Below the pieces are notes generated by a model that had not been told where the DNA came from, searched no databases, and worked only from the letters and a program-made list of their open reading frames with translations. DNA of 64,000 bases. Source: Lethocerus indicus (lineage: Eukaryota > Arthropoda > Insecta > Hemiptera > Belostomatidae). The stretch spans positions 31,258,954-31,322,953 of the forward strand of contig JACDQD010000005.1 of NCBI GenBank assembly GCA_019843655.1, given 5' to 3'. Both the position numbers and the translations under genes were made by a program. This document shows, in pieces, positions 1-13,514 of the stretch; within the stretch, counting starts at the first letter, position 1, and the number at the start of each line of letters is the position of its first letter.

Positions 1-3000
1 TGTATTATAACCAATGTAAGTTTGAGTGCAATTACTCCGATAAGATATTATTATTTATATTGAATCGAACAAATAATTAATACTAACCAAGAATGTGACT
101 TATTTATTAAATAGAATTATCCATCGTCGTGATTTATATTATCTTTGTATTTTATTTAACCTCCTTTATCCATTCCGGGCTATTGATTTTCAGAGACAAA
201 TAAACATGTTGGCATATGGAGGTGTAATATGCAGGATCTGCCCTCGTTTCAAACTGTTTTATGGTAATTTTATGCTCATTTTTATTTATTAGGTAAAAAT
301 GCCATTCCTAGATAGATATACCAACATTTATTTTTTTTTAAAGATAGAATAGATTTAAAATTCAACATTCGTTGTTATCTACACCTAAAGTGACAGGACT
401 ACAAATATTAAATCTAATAAATTCTCTTGAAATTTTCATTTTCAAATTATCATAGGAATGCATCAAACATTACTAAAACATATTAATATCTTACTTATTA
501 AAACATATTAAACATTACTAAAATGCAGCCAACAGATATTTTACATTATTGTTTCCCTTTCTGTTATTTAAATATTATAATTTAATAGTATATATTAAAG
601 CTTTTTTGAACTAATACAAAAGTGCCCAGGAGATATCATACATTGATGTTTCCCTTTCTCAGATATTTTAGCATGAGCAATTTGGTTTGTCATAAAAGTA
701 ATACCTATTTTGCCATTCCATTCAAGATTACAAACTATGTATTCATTAAGACACAAGCAATAAATAGTAAAATATGATTGCAGAGATAATGGTCATAATA
801 GTAATGCAACCGGTACCTATTTCTTATATTTTTGTTTATGCAGAGAAAAGTAGAACTATGAGTGTAGTGTACCCTCAAGTACTGTAATAAACATATCTTT
901 AATTACAATTCTGCTTTGTTATTGATGTGAACCCCCCCCCCCATCCACCGAGCAAGGCCGGGGCCGCGAATTGAAATTAAGAAATATAACTAAATCTTTT
1001 GTCATTTAGTTTTTCAAATGATTAACGTAAGAAATGTTTTAACTCCCTTTTGTTATCCACATTTAAGTGCATTTAAGTTATAGCTTTAAATAAGGTACAT
1101 GTATGAAAATTAGGGTTTATGTCTTGATCTGGGGACTGGGTTTATAGTGAACGCTGAACTATTCATTAATTTAAAATGATTAATGTAAAAGATGTTCTAG
1201 CAAGTGTTGTTTTTGCATTTCAGTCACGGCTCGAAATAATGAAACTGTGAGAAAAATGGCGGTTATGTCTGAATCTCGGCTAATAGCATTCGTAGGAAAC
1301 CATACAAGGGAGACAGTGAAATGGCAAGTTATTTATTTCTATATTGGCCGACCAAATAAAATCCTATACCCTTCGGCTCAATTTGGCTTCTTCCCACCTA
1401 CGGGACAATCCCATTTAACAATGCCCACGACCTAGGCGTATCTCCGCATCGCGTTTCCAACTTACATTTTTATATTCCGATTCCGGCATGGAGGGGAGGA
1501 AAAAACTCAGTACCGATGTAACAATGGCCGATTGCTAATCGCAATAATAGCGATTGGGGAGCACGGAAAAGTATACGGGGAGAATGAAAAAAAAGAGAGA
1601 ACGCTAGGTGGAAAAATATATAAAATTATCGGCGTCAGATTTATTTATTTATGCGGTCGGTGGGTTGTCGGAACGTCACGCGAACCCCGCACAAAGTCCG
1701 ACCGTCAAAACCAGTTACAACATCAAGAGTTCTATTCATTTTGTCCTCCCATTTCCGAATTTCACAACGGGAAATTTTAATCAATTTAAAACCTCTATCG
1801 CTTTTGTCACTGCCTGTAACGATGACTCGGTCGTTCGAGACGTCGCCGGGACGAGACAGCGAAACGTCTTGACGTTTTATAAATGTGAAATTATTTGTCG
1901 CCGTGAAAAATATTCAGTTCTCGTGAATCGATTTACGGTGTTTGCGTTGATATTCGACAAATATGGCTGACGGTGTGGTGACACGCGCGTGGGGGCACAA
2001 GTGAAGTTGAAACAACAAAACGCTTTAAAGTTCCATCGTGAAATAATAATTTGAGATGTTTATAACTAACTTCTATTCCTCGTAACGTAATTTTGCACAT
2101 AATATCAATACGCGTCATATACAAACGGGACTTACGTATCATCTCTATGTATCTGTATAGTGACGTTGGGAGCATAGTAGGGTGCATTGATTATTTTCCA
2201 TAATATTTTCGACTGTGAAGTTTGGATATTGTCGATATTCGTCGGTCCGGCCAAGGGGTCATGTCTTATTTACTGTCTCTGACAATTTTGTTCTAGTCGA
2301 TCATTCTACGAAACTGTAGTCTACAGTTTACGATACAGCGTGTACATTCAAAGAAAACAAAGTATCCTTAATCTACAGTTTGTAACCGGCAGGATTCAGC
2401 GGCAGCGAAGTTTATTTAATTCAGGTTTAATCCTGGAGAAATCGTTGGCCCTAACAGGGCCCCAACGTCGAATTGGCCCCCGGGGCTCAAAACGGCTCTA
2501 TTAGCCATAAAAGGTGGGCGAATCCTTCGCATGACATCGGGACATATAGCTCTAATTGAACTCTGGATTTAAAATGACCGCGGGCCGTGACCGTGGGTCG
2601 TGTGGGGCGTATGAAATTACAGTCGTCACCGGCCACTTAAACGAGAGCCACTATCACGCCACCGTAATAGTAAGTAGTATTACTGTGTAGCCCATTAATG
2701 ATATCTACCACCTGTAAGTAGAGATGGAATTCAACGCGCCACGCCTATCGGTCAATGTAAAAGCTTTACAGACAATGGATCTTGTCCGTTCTATAGCCCT
2801 GTAGAACATTTTTTCCTGGAGTTTAAAAGATCATATTTCTGCAAATTAGAACCCTCCAGACAATTGTTTTGAAAGGCCGTTTTGATACCTGTCAGCTGAC
2901 TTTCTATTAACAAGTCAAATTAAAATAGGGTAAAATGTCCTGAACAATTGGAGGAGTGTTTTCTATATCCGATATCAATTAGGACAGAATCGATACCTGT

Positions 3001-6000
3001 TTACGTTAAAATTTTCTATCTGTCCCGAAATTGGAAATTTGGACAACAAAACAATGGCCCGATTCCCCCCCCCCCCAATGAAAAATATTCTATGACGCAC
3101 TGTTAGTGTTGTAAACTGGCAACAAACAACACTGGGGAATGTTCGGGAGCTATTTTTGTGACTTTTGAGTACGTTCGGCGTGTTCTGTGCTCGTTAATCT
3201 TGATTTCTCGGTGTCTCGAAAGAAGCGCGCATTCAAACGAAGATAGATCCTCTGTCTGTCTCCTTCTGGATAGACTCCTACCCACCTAACCCGCGAGAAG
3301 TCTACCGTCGAAGCGTTGGTATTTGTCAGAAGTGTGGTTTATATGTTGTATTGGCTCGCATGATCCCAGACGTACAAGAAAATGGAGACACATATTGTCT
3401 TTTTTCCCCTCCATAATGGCGATGTTTTCTTCTCTGGGAAGACTATGAAAACCAATTCTCAGTTGGCAGAATAATATGTGTTTGTCCATTTCAAACGAAA
3501 GTTTTCCACTCAATACTCTCAATAGAAAAGTGCCTTTTCTAAATATTTTGTTTAAATGAATGTTGCGGACAAGTGTTCATACATCTCTTCGTGTCGCTCG
3601 CGATTTTGTCCTGTCATCTTCTGGGTACCGAATAGCCGGGTAGTATAAGAAGACGGCCTTTCGCCGATGGAGCAAGTTTTCTTTCGAGGCTTACAAAGTC
3701 GTGTTAAGCCGGAAGACTATTACTGTTATTATAGGTTAAGCGCGGACATCGATTCGAACGCGAACATCACACCACAATCAAGTTTTAAACGTTTCCTCCG
3801 CTCTCCCTTTATGTTCCCTCTCACTCTCTCTCTCTCTCTCTCTATCTCTTCTCACTCCCTATCCCTCTCTCTCTCTCTCGCTCCTATCGTTCTGTTCTCG
3901 TTATCGACAGGGAAGGGCCTAGCGGAAGCACCTGTTTCCGGTGAGAGGGTCGTCACGCCATGTACCGATTTTCTCGCCGGGCTTAAGGAGATTTTCCTCC
4001 GCCCAATAAATATTAAAACGACATAGATCGAATTTCCCGTTTGCTGTTTCCCCCTTTTGGCATAATGTTAAATATGTTCTGATTCAATTTCTTGACGCTG
4101 TGTACAGGACGAGGTGGAGGGAAAAGCGAATGTTAATGAGCGATACTTTTCCTATATCTTACTTAGATCATTCTTCATTTTCACGCTTTAGAGATATGCT
4201 ATATTTTGGCGCCTTATCATTGCGAGTTTTATGTGTAATTATTAAACATGTGGCATCCTTATCCTTAAATCTTAATCGCGACGCAATTTTATTACTATAT
4301 TATTTCTATATATGACAAGAGTACGAGAGTTATTCTTGTTGGCCACTATATCACAGTTCTGACAGTGACGTGAAAGCAGTTTTACCCCGGGAGATTTAAA
4401 TGGAGTTAAATGGAACCAGTGCGTCATATATATATATCTACCCGCGCTTGAAAAACATTGATATATCCAATAAACCGAGTTGAAAGGAGAAGCGCCAAAT
4501 TGGATATCAGCAAAGCCTTTTTGCTTGCATTAAAAGGGAGTATCTGTACGATAAACGAAAACAGTTTTTAGGTCACCGGATTCCGTTACAAAGAGAATAA
4601 TAATGCGATGCGAGATTTTTCTTCGAATTTTCAAGATTAATGTGTCCCCCCCCATATTTTCTTGTCTAATACAGAATCGTAGAATTGTCGAGCTAAGAGT
4701 GCAATAAAATTATAAATCAATAAGTTCAGAGGTAAATGCTTCAGTCTGGTTAATATTAGAACGATTTCATAAGAAATGAGGAAAACTATTTTTACCTCTC
4801 CGTTTTGTTATATAAGCCAGACCGGTTATGGCTTTTCGCCATCGCCAATTGGATAACGTCAGTCATATATGTGATACATATATTCGGTTATCGGTCAACC
4901 ACCTGCTGGAATCCAACCGTTATTGCTGAGGATACTATATTATTAACTGAATACTACTGACGATGGCGGCAAACGAAAGGGAAGAGAGGGAGAGAGAAAG
5001 AGATGTACAAAAATTTGCTTACATGAATTTCATATTGTTTTTATATTGTGTAGTAATCCGATGAGAGTCAACCAGAGGGGATAGTCAATAGTCGGTTGCT
5101 AATAATATAATCTTGCTAATATAATAATCAATAACAGATTGCTACGATAAGATAAAGGGGAATTGCTTTATACTTATGTATATTGCGTATACAGTACGTT
5201 TTTATGTTCGTAGTCATATCTTGCTCTGCTCTCGATGGCTTTGCATGTCGAACCGCACTGCGGATACCCGGCGCAGTATCCGCCGTACATTTGTTCCGGA
5301 CACGTACGAGCGTATTTATCGTGTTCGCATTTTTATTTAGAGGAGGTAAAATAGAAAATGGGGCAGCGTTTTGAATTCCCCGACCGATGATATCGGCGCA
5401 GAGTAGGGGACACAATCGGGGCGGAAAGAAGGTCGATGTCGGTTGGCCCCCGGTACGTACGGGGGGTACCGTGCCGTACCCCGTTTCGGTGGAAATATAT
5501 CAAAATATATACGTCGATAAAATCAATTTGCGACAATGTCAGGGTTGGACGCCGCCCTACATTAGGATAATAGACAGGTGAGGAGATCGGGACAATTTGC
5601 AAATGACACGCGTTACCCTAACGCCTCACAGGGGGTCTCTATTACGTGACTCGGCTGTAAAAACTGTAATTTCGTCCGTCGACGGTGTTGATTGTAGAAA
5701 TTGTGTTTCTTCCGAACAGATTTGACACAATGCGACCGCTTGGGCAGAGCTGGACCAGACTGCAAGATCCGGAAACAAGATTTTATCATAATTCGTGCTA
5801 CGATTGAAATTGAATTCTACGGCCGGTGAAAGAAAAGGAACTCTAGCGAAATGGGGTTATGGGTAGAGCCCAAGAAACTGAAACTGGGCTAACTGTAGCT
5901 AGGACGGGAGTTAGTTAGCGGGATAGTTGGTGGTGGGCGCAGTTCAATGAGGAGGAGGGTAGTTTCAGCGGCGCTGGGGGGAAACAGTTTGGCCCGCATA

Positions 6001-6265
6001 AACCCCGCCAATGAATCCGGCGCAAGCCACCCTTTAGTTTTCAAGATCAATTAGGGGCGGCAAACTCGGGGGTGGAGGGGGTGACGTCGTCTAAAGTAGT
6101 TAGGGGATGATTTCAACACTAGTAGTAGTTCTGAATTTGGTTCAGCGCCCAAGTGCAATAGACAACAAATCAGTAGGAATACGGACAAATTGCGCTCAAT
6201 AACTATTCAGACAGCGTGTATATATTTTATAACAACTATAAATTAGTCCCTAATGGTGTAAATAT
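1..6265. other. Upstream non-genic region, no recognised gene
   Basis: No open frame here resembles a protein family I know, and the short open frames lack paired splice sites or domain motifs. The stretch is AT-rich at 1-1000 and more mixed later. Visible structure is limited to poly-C runs of 8 to 12 bases (about 932, 3065 and 4647), a TC-rich microsatellite (3816-3880), a compact GC hairpin near 5453-5482, and an aaccggt-type site near 4822. Distal regulatory sequence for the downstream gene cannot be excluded. Confidence 0.5.
3816..3880. repeat. (TC)n imperfect microsatellite
   Basis: A run of TC dinucleotides interrupted by short TATC and CACTCCC segments. Open frames reading through it are repeat artefacts. 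Confidence 0.9.
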
Positions 6266-6502
6266 AATTGTGCCCATAATTATAAAAAGTGGTCTAAGTC
6301 AATTCAAACTTTAAATACAACATTTTCATATGAAATTCACACAAAATTTAATATTCATAGTAAACTTCCATTAATCGAGACTAATAAAATTCTAAATTAA
6401 AATGTTGCGTAAAAAATATTTGATAATTTATTCGAAAGCAGTTCATTAAATATCTCGAAACCAGAAATATGACAGACCACTTTCATAATTATGGGCACAA
6501 TT
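6266..6502. mobile_element. MITE-like element with ~29-bp terminal inverted repeats
   Basis: The left end at 6266-6295 begins AATTGTGCCCATAATTAT and the right end at 6474-6502 is its near-perfect reverse complement, including the inner AGTGGTCT/AGACCACT block. The interior is about 180 bp, AT-rich and without a coding frame. Size, inverted ends and lack of coding fit a miniature inverted-repeat element mobilised in trans. I could not define a target-site duplication, so the superfamily is unassigned. Confidence 0.8.
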
Positions 6503-6513
6503 GAAATACTTTA

Positions 6514-6595
6514 TTTTTTCCCTTTCAGTGTACATACTATATCGTAGAGAATACAGGAATTTTGTTTGATAGACGCGTTCCGACCCCCGCGGGCC
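6514..6595 (+). repeat. Dispersed ~82-bp repeat, copy 1
   Basis: This segment matches 14531-14612 in the same orientation. Shared blocks include agtgtacat, a following ctata, aattttg, ttgata and the end ccgcgggcc. It starts just outside the MITE-like element at 6266-6502, but the second copy has no such element beside it. Confidence 0.65.
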
Positions 6596-8391
6596 TTTTT
6601 TATTTGGGGTGATTTGGCGGACATGAGAAATGAGAAGTTCTGTCATTTACTTTCAACAACTGGGGAAAAATTTCACTCTTTCTCCCCTTCCCGGTCTAGA
6701 AAATAAAATAGAGAGAGACCCCCTCCCCATCCGTTTTTACTCTCGAGCGCGGAAACTACTAAGATCCGATCTAGGATTTTCAAGAATAAGGGCAAAAAAC
6801 AGAATAATAAGAGATGGCATGTTTTGCTGTTGAGTGTGGCGCTGGTTCATTGGCCGTTGTTCGGGGCCCCTGCCCTCTATTATACATGACCCCCGACCAC
6901 CGATTTGCCGAAAATCTTCGAAAATAAGGGCCGTCTTCTTTGGATTGGATTCTAAAATTCTCTCTTGGAGTGCGGTTTAGTTTTTGTAATATATAGCCCA
7001 CCACCACCATCTTCATGGTGGGACGCTCTTTTATTTATCTCAATCGCGAAAATATCGACAAAAACGATGTTTCCGTCCGAGCAAACAACTAACCCTATCG
7101 TTGTTCGGCTCTGTTGTAACAAAAAAAAAATAGTCACTTTATTGTCAGTGAAAAACGGTTTGTTGTACTTTTGGGAGGGTACCGACAATTTCAAACAGAC
7201 AAGAGAAAACGAAGGGTTTTTTTTTCAACAACGCCAAAAATGTCGGACAAAAATTTTCTTCGAAACTTACCAGTGTTAAAAAACATCAGCGTCAGCTACA
7301 AGATCCGGTACCACGATTGATACTATTTTCAGGAGATCTTTAGAAAAAATGTTATAGCAGGCGTTTGTTCCATATTTTAGCTACCACATATCTGTGTCTG
7401 TTATTCAATCGGAAGATTATATCAATATTGATATTTGAATTTTTAATATAATTGTTTAAATTTAGAAGGTATTTTATTCGATAATTTTAAATCATCCAAC
7501 AAAAGCTTTAATTTGAATTTGGCATTTTCTTCATAAAATTTGTCCTTTCGTACTTGATGTTAATCCTTAATAATGTAATAATTCCGTAAAATCGCCAATA
7601 TAAAGACTTTTTTGCTACGTCATTTTTTGTTGAGGTATTCTTGAAATTTAGATTTCAAAGTTCTTTAGTTACCAAAAATAAAATTGCAAGGACAAAATGA
7701 CTGGGGGTAAAGTGGGGAATAATCATGACGAGGGTTTAGTATAGCATTCCGCATACAGTATAACGGCAAAAGATGAATAATCTCGAAAATAAATACGATT
7801 TAAAAAGAATTTAAAACATTCGAAACTTGTCGGATAAATGTCGTCTGCGGTTTACGCGAAATTACATAGTAAAATCAGTTGTCCACCTCGGCCACTCGTT
7901 CATTCGCACGACAATATCATCAAATCTCATTGAAACTGATGTCGTTTTGATACTGTGGTTGAGGTAGATCGAATTTAACATCCGCAGAGATTAACAAATA
8001 TCCAGTTTTAAGGTGAAAATAACGTGTTCTATAATTTAGAGCGCCCGGTGTGTTATTAGCTGTGAGGGGTGAGGGGGGAGGTCACGACACGAGGGCGGAA
8101 TTCAGTAGGGAGGGTCAACCCTCCGCTATCTCTCTTCGGTTACGCTATAATGGGGTATATTAAGGTAATACGATTCGCATGACGCGAACAGGGTCCTTTT
8201 TCATATTACAAACATTCGACTGTGCTCGCCATAACTTGCCTACGAATAACATTATTCGGCTTACCCCGGGACATTTCCAGCGCGTCTGAACATTCGGACC
8301 AAACGTTCTTCCAGTATAAACCCCATTTCCGGGGTACGAACTGTATCGGCCATTGCGATTGCCGGTGGGGAGGAAAGACCGGTGGTCATTT
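6596..8391. other. Non-genic stretch, nothing recognised
   Basis: Contains short overlapping open frames on both strands near 6.95-7.28 kb but no domain, no splice-consistent exon pair and no repeat I can define beyond A/T homopolymers. I see nothing I can annotate. Confidence 0.4.
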
Positions 8392-8622
8392 GCTAGACCG
8401 GTTTCGGCTTCTCGCCATCTTCAGTACAGTGTAGCGGTACTGCGGTGGTTTTAGTGTATTCAGTTTGAATGCGCTACTAGTTTCAATGGTGCGGCGCACC
8501 TAATACTAGCCTAATGCTGGACAGTGCAGTGATGATGCCCGAAAACACCCAAACTGCCAAGAGTGACTGACACCGCAACTGAAGACGGCGAGCAAACCGA
8601 AACCGGTCTGGCAAAAGACCAA
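8392..8622. mobile_element. Fold-back element with accggtttcgg-type inverted ends
   Basis: The left end (about 8392-8426) reads gctagaccggtttcggctt followed by ctcgccatcttcagt. The right end (about 8577-8622) is an inverted version containing actgaagacggcgagc and then aaaccgaaaccggtctggc. Related single ends occur at 10879-10905, 15971-15988 and 40698-40720, so this is a dispersed family. On the strand reading CTGAAGA to CGAAACC, each end has a short GGC/GCC stem between the two conserved boxes, a layout reminiscent of the hammerhead-like ends of some retroelements. The class is unproven. Confidence 0.55.
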
Positions 8623-9371
8623 ACCAGCGAGAGGAGACAGAAACACACGAAATCTACGGTACATTTCACAATTTTGGCTGCGTATAATTTTTTCCAACTA
8701 GATTTAAACTTCCTGTTACTTAATTGACAGAATAAGGTAATATTTATGACATGCACATCCTTAATTAGAGAGATCTATACATTTATATGTATATATGTAT
8801 AGGTTGAATTAACCCATCAGTATCCGTTGCCATTGTATACCTGCCGGAGGTAATCTAAATAGTACATTGCAAAATTATATATGGCTCTGCGAATGGACTT
8901 TGCTCATTGTGTTGGGCGTTTCTGTTCTATTGTGTACCATCTTTTTTTAAACCCACTACAGTGACGTCTTATCTTTCATATATAAATAAGATACACACAC
9001 GTACGGAATCGAGTTGTGGGAATCCACCAATCACATATAGTACACACATGATATCTCAATATCACGCTGTCATGCGACATAGGTTAAGCTGTTAAATGGG
9101 CTGAAACCGCCGAGATAAGTTTTCTTCTATATCTTTCAGGTTCTATACACACAAATATATATATAATATATAAACATATATGTTTAATTTCAAAATTTGC
9201 TATACCATAAACATTAGTCAGCTAGTTGTTAACGCTAATGTCATGCCAACCGGATGAGTGAATTAACAGATAAAAAAGCTATTGTTTCGTATTTTCTTCT
9301 GAAGATTCTGATTATTTTTTCTGAAGACCAGTTTTCTAATTTTTTCGAAGTATTCTGTTATACGTTCCATG

Positions 9372-9373
<2 letters not shown>

Positions 9374-9431
<58 letters not shown>

Positions 9432-9435
9432 GCAC

Positions 9436-9502
<67 letters not shown>

Positions 9503-9525
9503 CACACGCACACACGCACACACAC

Positions 9526-9556
<31 letters not shown>

Positions 9557-9557
9557 A
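9374..9557. repeat. (CA)n microsatellite, ~184 bp
   Basis: An almost pure CA tract with a few CG interruptions in its middle and right part. All long open frames over it, on both strands, are His/Thr or Cys/Val repeats and are not genes. It is long enough to be highly polymorphic. Confidence 0.98.
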
Positions 9558-10529
9558 ATGTTTAATTTCAATTTTTCAGCTTCTCACTTGGAGTTACGAT
9601 GGACCCCTTTTTTTCTGACGTGAGGGGTAATATTCCGAAAGGGGAAGGACTCGGCTAGTATTATCAAGCTGAAGCGGTGGTATTGGTAGTGGACGCACAT
9701 ACGAGTGGCGTTTATAGTCCATATTATTAGGTCCCGGTAAGAGGGAGGGGGCGGATCCGATTTCAACCCCTGCCGTAAAATATCAACTCCCTCCAAGGAC
9801 CCCTTCCCCTTGTTCCATTAAACAATCCAATTATATTATTTTCGCTTAATATATGTATTTACGAGCCCGATAGTATTCGGTTTCATTTATGACCCATATT
9901 TTTTCTCGGTTGGTCCCACATTCCGCGCTCCGTAAAACTACTGTTTTACGACCTAATAAAACCAAACGCCCGAAAATAAATCAAATATATTCCGCACGCT
10001 TAGTTCCACGGATTATTAGATTTTCAATCACTTAATTGTTTATACTGTTACCGATATTGCTGAAAATAGAGCAAGTTAGCTAGTTAAGTTTAGCTACTTC
10101 CATGTTTCTAGTATTTTACAATTACGAATATTTTCTTTAAATATACATAATAGTTTATCGAATACGATTTACAAATTTTGTTTGATGCATGCCTGCCTTA
10201 TCAACATTTCGGTACATGAGTATTAAAACAACAAATAGACTTGTATTGTTCGCAATGTTGTTGTGGTAATTGAAAAAGTTACATAATAAAAACCCGAGAC
10301 TTAAATTAATCTTTCTTGTAATCCTCTGTCTTTTGCTAGACAGGTTTTGGCTGCTCGATATCTATCAGTAGTTTTGATAGTAGAATCTATTTGTAATTAT
10401 CATATTGTTATAATACTTTATAAAGAAATTCGGTACATTTATGTTATCGTACTTTTGGGGCGACGAGATTGGAACATTTAATATATAATGCCTATGAGAC
10501 ATCCTACTATGGGGGTCCGCCAAGACGCT

Positions 10530-10740
10530 CGCATCCAGAGATTCCAATCGAAAGTCCTTCGAACAATCCTCAATACTCAACTGGTATGTTTCCAATCGCA
10601 CTCTTCACACCACGACCTCAACATACCTACAGCCGTAAATATCCCGGTTTCACAAATTTCATTCCCGTCTTTCCGCTCGTCCTATCCACCCCCCTCGTCG
10701 GCTTAAAGGCCCAGAGAGATCTTCTCGGTCTAGAGTAACT
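10530..10740 (+). pseudogene. Jockey-like non-LTR retrotransposon ORF2 C-terminus, fossil copy 1
   Basis: The frame starting near 10530 reads RIQRFQSKVLRTILN and, further on, HHDLNIPT. This is the typical tail of jockey-clade ORF2 proteins just after the reverse transcriptase, where intact members read roughly QRFQSK-LR-I-NAPWYV followed by I-DL-IP-V. The copy has lost the reverse transcriptase and is broken up downstream. A second, inverted copy lies at 13025-13180. An accggtttcgac-type end (10879-10905) lies shortly downstream. Confidence 0.7.
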
Positions 10741-12211
10741 AATCGGGTAAGTGTCGCAACAGTGTATGATTTCTTTTATCGTGAGAACCACGCCAGGACG
10801 ATACTTAAAACAATTGCACCTTTTAACGTTTAAGATTTTTGACTGTGCAATATAAAAGAAAGTTTTGTCGTGACCTGGGTTTCGACTTCTGGCCATCTTC
10901 AGTAGCATTGAAAGAACGTGAGATGTTGTTCTGTTCGCTTGCGCGTTTTCAGACCGAACAGAGATAAAACCCGCGGGCCAAATATCGAGCGGACAAAAGA
11001 AGAGAGGAAAACTATATGTCAGACGAGGCCCTACCTCACTATGCAATCAACGGCAAATGGCCAGAAGCCAAGTGCGGTCTAACTTAGGATCAGACGGAAA
11101 AATCAAACGAGTCACCGTGTCTGAGATCTCTGGTTTTACAAAGATTATCTAACCAGAAGTAGGCTTTATAGAATCGAATTCATAATTAAAATATTTCATA
11201 ATTATAGCCGGATATAATGGAAATTTTTTTAAACTAGTAATACGACCTACAGAATAGAAATGAAGTTTCCATACAAGAGGCCATGAAACTATACTAATTA
11301 CTTGTTGGTTCATTTCTAATGGGGAAATTTAAAATATATTAACGCATCAAGGCTGCAGGTAACGAATTTGTGATTGGAAACAGTTAAATTAATCAATAAT
11401 CACCCAAATCATATAAACGAAAACATGCAATTAATACACCTACCCAATTTCTCAAAAACTCGCGATAAACAAAGCCGTATTAAAACCGACACTGAGTAAT
11501 AACATATCTAAAGACATTATTAGTTGGAAGATGTAAGCATGCGTAAAAATACAAATAACGCCGTCTGTCGGTGAAATCCGTAATGACTTAGTTGCCAACA
11601 CAATAAAGTGTTTATAAGAAAAGTCAACTAAATGACCATGGATAAAACTATAAATACAAAATATTAATGAATCGGACCGAATTGGCTTTAGAACAATTTA
11701 TTAATATAAATACATATATACATTGCCACAATTCACATATATGTTTTATTATCGGGAAAGTAGTAGTTGTAACAGACGGCAGTATAGGGCGGATAGTAGT
11801 AATAAAACTACTTATAAAATGTAATAAAAAAGAATGCCGGGCGCCGGGCCAGAACTAAGCAAAAAATATTCGCCAGTTTGGAGAAGAGAAGAGTGAATGG
11901 CGGAGGGGTGGGTGGAATGGGGGTTGGTTTGGGGGTTGGCTCCTCCATTGACCTAATGCCAAAAGACTATAAAACCGCCCTCTGAAATGACTCAGCACGG
12001 CCGCCTACCTTCCCATTTTATTGACGTCCCTCCCTCCCTCCTATCCTTCCTCACACAGCTTCCTCGGCAACCCATATATGAGTTTTCAACTGTTTTAATT
12101 CTTTTTACGATTTCATTCGACCCAAGAACAAATGATAAATGTTTAATGGGGGGACAGGATATGGGACCCCGAGCTACGCGAACCCGGTTAGAAAACAATA
12201 CACATGGATGA
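10741..12211. other. Non-genic stretch, no recognised gene
   Basis: Contains the aaaccggt-family end at 10879-10905 and AT-rich unique sequence. No exon or RNA gene is recognised. Confidence 0.4.
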
Positions 12212-12441
12212 GGGCCATTTTGGACTACACCAAAATGACCACATTTGTGGGCCCATTTCGCGCCTGAAAACCGCATTTTTGGGCCGTTTTTGCGCCTAAC
12301 AACCCCATTTTTTGGGCGAATTTTCGTCTAGAAACCACATTTTTGGGCTCCGCGTTTTGCGGTTAAAACTCATTTTAGGGATAATTTTTGCGTTTTCAAG
12401 CGCATAATAGGGCCGATTTGGACATTTAAAACCGCACCTAA
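12212..12441 (+). repeat. Degenerate 32-bp tandem repeat, ~7 units
   Basis: Seven successive units begin with GGGC or GGG at 12212, 12249, 12281, 12314, 12345, 12378 and 12410, giving lengths of 37, 32, 33, 31, 33, 32 and 32 bp. Each has a T-rich or CGC-containing middle and usually ends in CATTTTT before the next GGG. Units differ by many substitutions but keep register. The overlapping minus-strand open frame shows an 11-residue period (for example KMSFNRKTRSP) that simply mirrors the unit length. Confidence 0.75.
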
Positions 12442-13024
12442 GGCCAGAATCCCTCCTTAAATCGTTAGATACTAGTGGGTCCCAGTTTGGCCTCTCCCCA
12501 CCCTTTCTATTGGGGTCCAGGAGAATATTGCACTCTCTCTGATAATATTGCAGATATTTGCGTGCTTCTTTTTCCAAAATACTTTGTTCGACTAATTGCA
12601 CCTGATTATGTCGAAAAATCCGGGCTACAAACGTTAGAACGTTGTAGGTGGGGGCCATTTGGTCTTACTGCTAATATATATTAGATCCCTGGTTGTGGAA
12701 TACACGAGGGCAGCACGGGGGGTTGTTATGCGTGAGCACATAACTGGATGTCGGGTCACACAATACGATAGGGGGTTTGATGAGGGTGGGTGGCAGTCTA
12801 AAGTAAACTGATCGATTCCCAATAAGAAGTCTACATGGGCCTGCTCCTCTACCCTATTGCCTTCTCCTCCCCCACCGTTATCCCCTACCATTGTCCCCGG
12901 CTCCCGGTACTATTGAATGAACAAAAATAACGCCCCACTTTTATTATTCCACATCAATTCATTCTCTCCTACGACTTTTAATGCTTAGTACGGCTACAGG
13001 AGATCTCTAGAGTGAATTAGGACG

Positions 13025-13180
13025 AGGAATAAGGCGGGAATGAAACCGGGATATAATTAGTTCATCAACATTGGGTATGTTGAGGTCGTGGTGTATGGTG
13101 TGATTTGAAACATACCGGGAGAGAGTTAAGGATGCTTGGAAAGACTTTCGATTGGAATCCCTACGCATATTTATTAAGTG
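13025..13180 (-). pseudogene. Jockey-like retrotransposon ORF2 C-terminus, fossil copy 2 (inverted)
   Basis: The reverse strand encodes GFQSKVFPSILNS and, in another frame, YVSNHTIHHDLNIPNVDEL. The two pieces belong to the same jockey ORF2 tail but sit in different frames, so the copy is frameshifted. It is an inverted relative of the fossil at 10530-10740. A stop precedes the first piece and no reverse transcriptase is present. Confidence 0.7.
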
Positions 13181-13514
13181 ACATTACTTTTTCGAGTTCA
13201 CGGCGCAGTAAATAACGCCATTAAACAATTTTTTTACCCTTAGACAGGTTAATAATCGCGTCGAAGGGCAGCACCACTTTGCCGCCTAATAGATACGAAC
13301 TACTAACAAAAATTATTTCTCTTAATTTAAGGCATTCTTATTATACTTGGACAGCGAATAACTCCACGTCAATACGTACTGGAAGCGGCTCCCAACGTAA
13401 GCCACTCAAAAATCAAATGTTGACAAATCGCAAAAATAAATCGCGCATTCCGATCCAACAAACAACAATGACAGAACGAAAACGGTAGAAGAAGTTTAAA
13501 ACAATATACGGACA

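Noticed and set aside
5453..5482. GC hairpin ggggtaccgtgccgtacccc
   Set aside because: A short palindrome without T-run, partner gene or repeat family; no function can be assigned.
9254..9623. Several ~60-100 codon His/Thr or Cys/Val open frames
   Set aside because: They only read through the CA microsatellite on each strand and have no other content.
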